A DNA stretch of 64,000 nt from Aricia agestis (Eukaryota; Arthropoda; Insecta; Lepidoptera; Lycaenidae), in the NCBI RefSeq assembly GCF_905147365.1, contig NC_056408.1, positions 16,802,001-16,866,000 of the forward strand, read 5' to 3'. Numbering within the stretch: position 1 is the stretch's first letter; each line of letters begins with the position of its first letter. The position numbers and the translations under genes were made by a program. Positions 10,975-19,896 of this stretch are shown in pieces. Under the pieces are notes generated by a model that had not been told where the DNA came from, did not search any database, and was given only the letters and a program-made list of their open reading frames with translations.

Positions 10975-12420
10975 ATTAAAAAAGAAAAAGAGGAATACAA
11001 GAAAAAAACGTCTCTGGCTATGATCATGGATTGCACGACGTGATCATATCGGCGTTACTTCTAACTTAGTTCAAGAGCTAAAAGAAGAAGACAAAAGTTC
11101 ATTTAGGATTTATTTGCGAATGGACAACTCAGTATTTGAATATGTTCTTTCAAAAGTTGCAGCCTCTATTGCAAAACAGGACACACATTTTCGAAATTCA
11201 ATTTCTCCAAGAGACCGACTATTGGGGAATTTACGATTTTAGCAACTGGAGAAATTTATTCCAGTTTACAGTACAGTCCTTTCGGATTCCTCAATGCACC
11301 TTAACTAAAATTATACCAGAAACATGCAAAGCCATATATGAGTCTTTAAAGGATATTCATTTAAAGGTAAGTGACTATTGACACCTGGCAGGGCCACCAT
11401 GAAACGCTTGTAACTTTTGAACGAGGAACCATCTAAATTTAGTACCTACTTAACGACTAATTTCGACTTATTACAGACAAAATCTTGGCTTGGCTTCTTT
11501 AGAATCCAAAAACTTAACTTGTCTCTGCCAGGATGAGCCATACCAGTTATTCAGTCAGAGAATCGAGTTCAGGGCGAAATGAACAGATAATAATTTTAAT
11601 AGAAAGATTATGATGATTTATAAAAAATAAAACATTTAGAACTTATAACAATGACAAGCTATTGAGCAATTTATTTATAATTCCAATCTTAATTGAATTT
11701 TTCATAATATGCTTTGACATCTTGTACAATAACTCGAGGTGTAGCATCAATTGCAGAACTTATCATTTCATTATCATCAGTAAACATGACTGCCTCTTCT
11801 GGCAGTTCACTTCTTGTCATTGTATTATTTTGCAGCTGCAAAGACACATTAGAGTTATTATTCAATGTTCTACTATCATTTGTCAGTCTGGTTGCGTTTG
11901 GTTCAACATAATGAAGTTGGGACAATGGAGAATTATTTCCTTCCTCTCCAGCACATCCTGCTGCTACGACAGGCTCTGGAGAAAACGAAATGCGTGGCCA
12001 GGACGTAGATGGTCTTGATTGAGCATTATCAACTTCATCCCATATGTGAAACAACACAAGTTGTATTTGCCGTTTGGCTCGTTTTAGATGGGTTACATTG
12101 CCAGCAGACAAAATATCATTGAGTTCCGATTCAATAAATTGGCAAAAAGAATTGATGTTTTTATTCAATGTTGTTTTCTTTGCCATTTGGGACATGTCTC
12201 TCATGGTGCTTATTGCTTCATGTATTAATTTGTCATCATCAGATGTATGACTTCCCAAAGTAACTTGTCTCTTCTTTCTGAATTCCACCTCAATAGGTTC
12301 TTCCTGTAAATAATTAATATTTATTTATAAACAATTATTTGTTACAGATACCAAATACAGAAGGAGAATGGGAAGATATAGCCAAAAAATTTGAAAATAG
12401 ATGGAATGTGTACAATAGAC
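10975..12420 (+). pseudogene. PIF/Harbinger transposase, two exon pieces, degenerate
   Basis: Exon 1 pieces (about 11020-11365) encode a HARBI1-like N-terminus (RMDNSVFEYVLSKV, SPRDRLL, LATGEIYSSLQY, IIPETCKAIYESLKD) in three different frames, so it carries several frameshifts. It ends at a good donor (AAG|GTAAGTG near 11366). An acceptor (TTACAG near 12344) leads to exon 2, IPNTEGEWEDIAKKFENRW. This normally precedes the first catalytic Asp of Harbinger nucleases. The sequence is cut off at about 12420 by another element. The intron hosts an antisense ORF. A hAT MITE (9749-10903) interrupts the upstream region. Confidence 0.75.
11689..12302 (-). CDS. MADF-BESS-like accessory protein of Harbinger, 3' exon
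   Basis: Open frame of about 200 codons on the minus strand, opening just after an acceptor (ATTATTTACAG) at about 12303. It ends with a normal stop and has no frame defects. The protein is polar. It has a helical stretch FCQFIESELNDILSAG plus KRAKRQIQLVLFHIWDEV that resembles a BESS-type interaction motif. This is the usual C-terminal part of the MADF/Myb-like second protein of Harbinger elements, which helps the transposase reach DNA. An N-terminal MADF exon is not found. The ORF lies entirely inside the transposase intron, on the opposite strand. Function is inferred from context. Confidence 0.55.
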
Positions 12421-12429
12421 CGGTTCAAA

Positions 12430-13090
12430 AAAATCGACTATTTTTTTTTTTCAAAACCCGCAGTGAAATATCTTCCTAGTAATGAAAAAGAAGCCTGTGA
12501 AAACGGGAGCTCTTAATATCAATTTTGAAAGGTCGCTCATCATGAATTTCTATTTTACGTTTAAATAACATGGGATTTTTTTTTTTAATTTGGAATTTTA
12601 CAACTCATTTTTGAATTAACATGTCGGGATGAGCGATACATATTTTTGAAGGAAATTGAACGCTCTAAATAAATTGTCTCTTATGTTTTTTCTGTAAGTT
12701 CACTCCTTCAAAAGTTATTCGAGTTTAAAATCCAACATATAATCAATTCAACGTTTTTTTCCTTAATTGTGATATAATAATAATACTTATCTTCAAAAAA
12801 AATTATTGTACACTTATTAATTGTATAGTTGATAGCTTTACGTTTAACACGATTATTTTCAGTTGATAAAATTTACGATTTTGATTCTAACTATCAGAAC
12901 TATGAAAAATGAAATGCTACTAACAACAATTGAATACCAATAATCCAACAATGACATTTTAATAAAAAGACGACACTTTAGGAATAATCTTTTTTTATTT
13001 ATTATAATGAAAGCATCAAATTTTAGAGTATTTTTGAACAACTTTTTTTCAAAAAATTACAGTGGAAAAGTTGTTATTAAATAAATTTAT
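12430..13090. other. AT-rich stretch left of the CxxH transposase
   Basis: It starts with 'accggttcaaaaaaatcgac', which could be the terminus of the element encoding the next gene. No matching inverse was found at the other side. No coding signal. Confidence 0.4.
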
Positions 13091-13092
13091 GA

Positions 13093-15711
13093 TCATTTTA
13101 ATGTTTCTTTATTAAAATTTGAAAAACTTCGACGATGGTCTTGTACAACTTGCAGAAGATATTGGAGTTGCTCCTCATTTTTCGTTAAGCAATTATTGTA
13201 CTCTTCTATTAATGCAATATCCCGTTCCGCTACATCATTAACCACTGTTAACCCTCTGAAAAATTCTAAGTTTTCTCTATAACTTTCATTCTCAGACCAC
13301 ATTTCTACGTCGACATCAAGGAAATCATAGGGTAAATCAAATGTTTGAAAGAGCGTCAATGATTTCGTCGAAACAAATGCACTTAAGTCTTTTTCTAAAA
13401 ATGAATCCAAATTCTTTCCTTCAGCAACATATCGCTTGTCTTTGATAAGTTTACTCTCCGGATTTTGGAGCATAGCTACGCATATTTTTTTCTTCATTTC
13501 ATCAGAAACGTTATTGTCGAAAAATGCGAGAGGAGCTAATTCTTCGTTTAAATACCACATATGATCACCTATTTTCTTTAACGCTTTTTGTGATACTAAT
13601 CGGTTAACATCTTTGTAATGAAGTAACTTTTTGAACATTTGTAAATCATTATTAGGAGCTTGGATGGCTAAAGAACATGAAAACCATACTCTAATATAAA
13701 CTAAAATCACAAAAGTACAGACATGACGTAAATTATTCATTTCTTGTTTCGAAAGGGGAAACTGATCTCTAAAAATGAAAATTTTTAAACTGTAAATAGC
13801 TTTAGCCATTCATCGTGCATGATGCATTGCTCCTGGGCGCTTAAAATTATTCGTGCGTTCTGGTAGACCATCAAGAAAAATTAAAACTAATTCAAGTAGC
13901 TCTTTGTAGTCATTTCTTGGCTGACATACCTATGAAAGAATAGTTAGCATTAATTAAAATTCATCGGCGTGGATATCAATTGATTTGAGTATAAATATTA
14001 AAAACATACCTCTAACTGATTATTTATAAACATAAGTATGTCGATCCTTTCTGCTTTCACAGGATCGTTTACAAGTTCGTCTTGTATACCAGTTTCATAA
14101 TTAGATTGGTCAATTTGATCCCAGAAAGTTTTAAATCGCCCAAAAATTGAAACATTAGGACCTAAAGTTACGGGCCAGTACACTTCAAAAATACCTCTTA
14201 AAACAATTTCAAAAATGTGATGACGGCAAGGCAACCATATTAATTTTCTATTCAGTTTTTTTTCAATTAATGCAGCGATGCCACCACGTATGCCTGTAAT
14301 TGAAACATGAATTTATAGATAAAGTCAAAATAGGGGATAATAAAAGAATCGTGCATGAATTTAGTTGAAAATTGAATGAAAATAAGATGTTATCTTAGAT
14401 GACATGAAGTTGCTAAAAAAGTAAATGAAGTAAAGCGAATTTGAAACCAATTCTAGCAGGGATGTTATGGGACAAAACTTATTGACTATTGATTTATGGT
14501 AAATAATGTAAGTGAGAAAATAAAAGAAATCGCACCAGTATTAACTGCTGTAGTGTCGAAACACATTGCTTTAATATAAGGAGTAACGTTCCACTCGATT
14601 AACGTGTCCAAAATAGCTACAGAATGGTTTTCTGCGGATCCATTAAAAATTTTTGGTACGCCAAGAAGCTGCTTAACTTTCATACTAGATAATAATATTG
14701 CGATTCTATCAACAGACTTTGGATCGACAATATCAGTTAAAATTTTGCCATCCCAATGGACAATGTAGCGGTCTTCAATTTTAAATTCATTCTTCAAGTG
14801 TTCTGTGATAGATTGTCTGTACTTAATACGGGCTCGACGAATTGTGCTACAGCTTAGATTAAGTGTTTAAATATTTATTCCTACGCTTTTATAAGCAGCA
14901 CTCAAAACATAAGTAGCGTCCCCGTTACTGATATTTGCTCGATCGAGAGCAGATGCAAGTTCAGCATTCATTACGTCAATTTTGGGAGGCACATTTTGCT
15001 TCTTGGGTGAAACTTGGTACTCAGAAATATTTTCTGACCTTTGACTACTACTAGTTGCTGTTTCGGTGCCACTTGTAGATTGATTCCGTGAAAGAGCACT
15101 ATGATCCAGACAGCTATTACTACCACTAGCCGAAGGTTGATTGAGATCTAGAAGTAAAATTAATTAAACAAGTTTTCAAATTAAAATCAAAATTTCAAGA
15201 TCGAAAAACTTTATCAAATAATGACAATAATTCTTGATATGAAAGATAAATTAAATAATTACCATCAACATCAACTTCCATTGTGGTTTCGTCTATTTGT
15301 TTATTTGAAACATTTGCATCAATAAATCCATATCGTTTATCTGATTTTTGACCAGCTAAAAACAGTTTTTTATTTTCATCAAGTTTTTGCATCAAATTTA
15401 ACTGGGCGACATCAAATATTCCTAGATTTTTCCACGAACAATGACTCTGATTTCTTCTGCGTAGGAGACTTTTTTCGATACTGATTTTTCTTCAATTTTA
15501 ACCAAGTATTGAATAATTTCAGCATTTTTCCAATAGCATTACAACTTTTAGAAATTGTCAGTCCCGCTTGTAACCATTTTTCTTCAACTTTTTTTACAGT
15601 AACACAAGCACTCTTTTTTAAAGTCAATTTATTCACTTTATGCTGATACAAAAATACGGACATAACCTCTCCATTTGTGGGCAGTGAAACACTCTGTTCC
15701 AAGAAATCCAT
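13093..15711 (-). pseudogene. Multi-exon DDE transposase with CxxH motif, one nonsense codon
   Basis: The minus strand reads in order: a basic N-terminal region (15412-15711); a linker (15195-15395) and a serine-rich stretch near 15100; a helical SAL-DRANIS region (about 14960); then VHWDGKI and, after it, CFDTTAVNTG (about 14560). A GT-AG intron splits the Gly codon (about 14298-14536). Then come LPCRHHIFE (14230), a second intron (about 13955-14005, GAG|GTATGT to TCATAG), a RPGA segment, and AERDIALIEEYN with a LTKNEEQLQYLL tail (about 13190). WDGK, FDTT, CRHH and the RDIALIEEYN acid fit a D-D-CxxH-E transposase of the broad hAT-like group; I cannot name the family. A TGA near 13810 replaces an expected Trp. 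Confidence 0.65.
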
Positions 15712-15899
15712 AGCAGGTAAAGGGCATAAACGATTGTAAGCTCTTCTAATTGTTCCTGTTGTTGTGTTGACCTAGGCGACACGTGGACGGTAAAACTACA
15801 GCTCGAAGGCTCGCATCGAGCCGGCTTGATAGAATTAAATATATCGATTTAGATTAATCAAGCAATGCTGAATGTGTGAGCGAATTCCCGAGCCGCGGG

Positions 15900-16120
15900 T
15901 TTTGCTCGACGTTATTGCTATCGAGCAAAATCGTATGTGAGTATAAGTACTCACATACGGTTTTGCCTAAAATAGCATGTAACCTACCTAATGCTAAGGC
16001 ATTAGGTAGGTTACATGCTATTTTAGGTACAGTAGTTCTAAGTTGTTGGTTTCTAAAAAGAATTATATTACCTGTGCGCATAGGCATTCGTACATATAAT
16101 GTACGCATTCCTATGCGTAC
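15900..16120. repeat. Run of four consecutive palindromes
   Basis: Four hairpins follow one another. 15900-15930: 10-bp perfect arms, 11-nt loop. 15925-15966: 19-bp arms, one mismatch, loop TAAG. 15966-16027: 29-bp perfect arms, loop TAAG. 16074-16120: 22-bp arms with three mismatches, loop ATA. The first two share bases, so they are mutually exclusive structures. No transposon ends, coding frame or target duplications are visible. The open frames on both strands here are by-products of the symmetry. Confidence 0.9.
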
Positions 16121-16129
16121 ACTCACTCA

Positions 16130-17465
16130 TTTACTTAAAGGTTGTGGTTTATTTCGCGAAATATTGTTAAAAATAATAACAAACTAAATTTTAAGCTATG
16201 GATTTCCGCAAAGCAACGCCTGATTCTATTAACTATTCAGAATTATATTTTCAGGGATATTTGAAGTAGAATAAACTACAAAATAAATATAGTATGTAAT
16301 TGCAAAACTAAAAGGTGACATCCAGGTCATCTATTAGGTATTAACATTTTCAGGAACTAATAGTATAATATAAGGGTGTCTACCCTTATATTGTTAGAAA
16401 AACTTGATAAAAAATCAAAATTAAACATTCATTAGTGTATATGTTACCGATGTGCGTAAACCAGTTAGACTGCAGATTAACAAGGCATTCTGCAGATTAC
16501 CTGGGTGAGTCAGGTAAAGAGCACAAAGTTGATTCTATTCTTACATTAACGAGGTAATCTGCAGACTAACGATCATGCATATGGTAAATTGCATAAAACA
16601 GGTTCTTGTTTCAATAAAGCATGTTATTTAGTTGTAGTTGTAATTATTTTATAAAATATTAAGGACATAAACAAAGGAATAAAAATATAAAATTTTAACT
16701 TAAATGTGACTCCACAAGTTTTTCAGGACCTTTTACGAAGGAAGAGTTTTGCTGGGAATACCATTAAAGAGTGAAGTTGTGTTTTTTGTATTAATTTACT
16801 AAAATTATGTTATCTGGGTTTTTAATGTGTAATATTGGTAGTTTATTAAGCATTATAAATATTTATCATACACAAGTGTAGGCAAGTGTTACAACTTCCA
16901 GAAACATGCCTTTTGTATCCCCTCCTAAACTCCACCAAAAGTTTCAACTTTCAGTGAAGCGTCTACCACTTTACTGAATCGACCGACTTACGTCTAGACT
17001 TTGACTAGACTTTAGACTTTATAATAACATTGTTTTTCCGCCATTTACTTGACACTGGTCATGACACATCCTAAGGTATTATCACTTAGTTTTGTTACAC
17101 GTAGTACATGATTCACTGTAAAATTAGCAGCGCTGTAAGAGCTATAAATTCAATTAGTGATTTGTATGGGCCAGCTTCCCCGTGTCACGAATTTGTCCAT
17201 ACAAAGGTGAAAAAAGTTACTTTTATAGCGCTGCTACTTTTGCAGTAAACTCTATATAGAAGACTCATACATATCCTAAAGTAGTATCACTTAGTTTTGT
17301 TACACCCTCTATATCCAATATACAATGTTACTCCACTGATAAGATATAACAGATCAAAACATGGAACACGGGAACAAAGAGGCGCAGTCCTAGTACAGTG
17401 TACTTTCAAAATATCAAATATGTCAATAAATATTGTCTGTTGGGCAGTGGGCTGCTTATCTGCTA
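16130..17465. other. No gene; small hairpin and a 38-bp direct repeat
   Basis: 16367-16392 is an 11-bp perfect hairpin with a 4-nt loop. A phrase of about 38 bp ending in TCACTTAGTTTTGTTACAC occurs at 17063-17100 and again at 17268-17305. Between them, AGCAGCGCTGTAA-like ends point inward (about 17129 and 17240), suggesting a small MITE of about 150 bp. No coding signal. Confidence 0.5.
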
Positions 17466-17469
17466 AAAT

Positions 17470-17655
17470 ACTGAGTTATCAGAGCATTGTACTTCCTGTA
17501 GGAGCTATGTCTTTATTGCATCAGCATTTATTTTAATTCCTGATCTCTCTAATCCCATTATCATAGCCTTATATATATCCGGCCAGCCAGCCAACATCAG
17601 CGTCCCGATCCATTCATCATTGATATCAAAATCAATATTTCTAAGCTTCAATTTC
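17470..17655 (-). pseudogene. Copia Gag (UBN2) C-terminal fragment
   Basis: The minus strand encodes LRNIDFDINDEWIGTLMLAG and then PDIYKAMIMGLE, followed by an in-frame stop before LLQE. This is the same Gag segment as the one at the left edge of the window. The N-terminal half of this Gag appears to lie at 19420-19705, so about 1.7 kb of other DNA separates the two halves. Confidence 0.75.
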
Positions 17656-18605
17656 CGTTTGGCTCCAGAATTCGCTCACGTTACCTTCAATCTCAGCACG
17701 TCGAGCATACTGAACTAGTGTTTCTTGTCTAAAATCAGGCACTCTTAGATCTGAAACCTCGCTACTCATGAGCTGCGAGGAGTTGCCTGGTGTCATCAGG
17801 TCGATAGGCCCCCCAGCCATCTTCGGTAAGTTCCGCTCCAGATAGATAGCGATATCATTTAGGTGGTCCAGGTCTCTCTTGAACGCTGTGTTGTTGTAGT
17901 CCGGAGGTATGATCTCATCAGGATTAGTCAATAGTCGGCCTCTCCAAGCCGCTCCCGGTATCGGTGAGTTCCTATAAAAATCATCCCGAACTAATCTAGG
18001 CGTTAGTGGACTTGATAAAGCTTCAACGGTCCGACGCAGGTTTGATAACGTTACGGTCGAACAATTCGGTGCGAATCTTTTTCCGCAGGGAGTACAGGCA
18101 GATAGGTATCGCCTTGATGTTTTAAGACTCCTATGCAGTTAACCAGACGATAGAATGGCTCTGGCACCATAGCGATGTGACGGATAGTCTGAATCAAGGG
18201 GTTTGCTACATCAATGTCGTGGGTGTGTCTCGACAGGGGGTTTGGCTTTGTGGACAGCCCTTGCTGGCGTGATAGTCTGGCTTCAACCAAGCCGAGACCA
18301 GCACGATACACGCTTCGGACGTCCACTTCGATGGTCGGCGTCAATTTGGTGACGCATTTTGCCAAGTGTATTGACCCTGTACCGACTCCACGGGTGAATA
18401 TTGGGAGTGGGATGGCTTCTCGGGCAACGACCTCTCCCACGGATGGCAGCGCTCCCTCGGCGTTCGAGCAGCCCAGAAAAAACTGTTCGCGAATGAAAAT
18501 GTCTCGACTTGCCATGAATTCCGCTCCCTTCTTCTCCCTATAGTTGGTAGACTTCTTTGTTTCCTTAGACTTCTTTCCCTTACGGGCGGGTGCTGTCTCA
18601 CTCAT
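17641..18605 (-). pseudogene. Unrecognised GC-richer ORF, one frameshift, possible viral or element-derived gene
   Basis: The frame starts at an ATG (18605) with a basic, Lys-rich N-terminus (about 25 residues) and runs to about 18051. After one frame slip near 18055 it continues without stops to a TAG at 17641, about 320 codons in total. The protein is soluble-looking and Pro/Leu/Arg-rich, with no transmembrane segment, zinc finger or catalytic motif that I recognise. GC content is clearly above the flanks. It lies between two halves of a copia gag. An RNA-virus capsid-like insertion is possible but unproven; a transposon ORF1 is the alternative. Confidence 0.45.
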
Positions 18606-19110
18606 GATGCTTTCGGTAAGCTAAAACGAAATACTTTCGTCGACAGGGGAAATTCGTCCCTGTCTAAGAAGCCTGTGTCTATTACACTGACGCTGATGGA
18701 GACGCTGTGGCAAGCTTCATAAAAAGAGCCACGGAGGTGTCAACCGAACACATAAAAGATTATAACATAAAAATGGCTATAAAAGACAGGAACGATAAAG
18801 TCCTAAGCCACAAGGCGGGTAGATTCGACACAGAACGATATCTCTTTAACACCCTAGAAACTCCACCCAGCTTGAGTGACCCCACTCCACCAAGCCAATG
18901 TCACAACATCTAAAGGCAAAGGGTGGAGCAACATAAAATCTAAGGAAATCGGAAAATGTCGGACCTACTGGCCGCCACACCGACTAGGACCTCACCGTTC
19001 AAAACATTAATATTATTATTATGTAATTTATAAAACAATAAATATATATTTATTTATTATATGTATAATATTATATTAAAGTCTATTCTACTAAGTATAT
19101 ATTACTTATA
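18606..19110 (+). other. Possible coding remnant followed by an AT-rich tail
   Basis: From about 18668 to 18913 the plus strand has an open, hydrophilic frame ending TPPSQCHNI then stop, with no recognised domain. It is followed by GC-richer non-coding sequence and, from 18995, by an ATT/AATAAA-rich stretch like a retroposed 3' tail. It is head to head with the unknown ORF at 17641-18605. Confidence 0.3.
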
Positions 19111-19111
19111 T

Positions 19112-19350
19112 AAAAAAAAAAAGTGTCCATGGCGTGATGGACCACAATTAATTAAAATTCATAATATTATTTCAATTATCCTTGGTGCGAAAAATCTAAA
19201 TAATAAAATAATAATAAAATAACAAAAAAAGGATATGGACGAACAGTCCATAGACGGCCACAATTTTATAATAAAAAAAAAAATAACAAAAAAAGGATAT
19301 GGACGAACAGTCCATAGACGGCCACAATTTTATAATAAAAAAAAAATATA
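19112..19350. repeat. Direct repeat A, with two 64-bp tandem units
   Basis: Begins with an A-run and GTGTCCATGGCGTGATGG. From 19221 a 64-bp unit (AACAAAAAAAGGATATGG ... GGCCACAATTTT) occurs twice in tandem (19221-19284, 19285-19348). The whole block recurs at 19721-19880 with a single unit. Confidence 0.85.
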
Positions 19351-19419
19351 TATTGAATGGCGTTGTTCGCTCAAAGGGCTAGCTGTTTGATTGAACGGCT
19401 ATTTAAACCAGTCGGCTGC

Positions 19420-19705
19420 GACATATATATAACGTTGTCGTGATAGGTCTCGTAGCAAGGCAACTCTTCTATTATAGTTCGCTGTCATCGAAAGCTTTTT
19501 TTAAACACTGCCAAACTTCTTTACACGTGGTCGCGTTCTGCACGTGTACATAAATGATCGGATCTAACAGTAGTATAAGCTTAGATTTTGGCTTGGTTTC
19601 CTTCACGCTATCGGTGTTGGTTTCGGCGACGCAATCCCACAAGTTTTCCGTGTTTAATAATTCGAAATACGCTTGAACGGCGAACTTCCAACATGTGTAA
19701 ATGTG
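19420..19705 (-). pseudogene. Copia Gag N-terminal fragment
   Basis: The minus strand encodes WKFAVQAYFELLNTENLWDC, then PKSKLILLLDPIIYVHVQNA, then KEVWQCLKKAFDDSEL followed by stops. This is the DUF4219/UBN2 start of a copia Gag. It is framed on both sides by the direct repeats A and B. Confidence 0.75.
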
Positions 19706-19720
19706 TTTCCTAAAATAAAA

Positions 19721-19880
19721 AAATAAAAAAAAAAGTGTCTATGGCGTGATGGACCACAATTAATTAAAATTCATAATATTATTTCAATTATCCTTGGTGC
19801 GAAAAATCTAAATAATAAAATAACAAAAAAAGGATATGGACGAACAGTCCATAGACGGCCACAATTTTATAATAAAAAAA
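19721..19880. repeat. Direct repeat B, partner of the block at 19112-19350
   Basis: It has the same order of phrases (A-run, GTGTCTATGGCGTGATGG, then CCTTGGTGCGAAAAATC, then one 64-bp-type unit at 19822-19880). The pair brackets about 370 bp of copia gag. It may be the copia leader/LTR region or a segmental duplication. Confidence 0.8.
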
Positions 19881-19896
19881 ATATATATATATACAG

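Noticed and set aside
15854..16187. Frames on both strands encoding similar peptides
   Set aside because: They arise because the region is a run of palindromes. No independent coding evidence.
17063..17305. Solo LTR pair
   Set aside because: The 38-bp repeats lack TG...CA ends and enclose only about 170 bp with inward-facing motifs, which fits a small MITE or duplication better.
19112..19880. CRISPR-like spaced repeats
   Set aside because: Only three units, AT-rich, with no regular unique spacers, in a eukaryotic setting.
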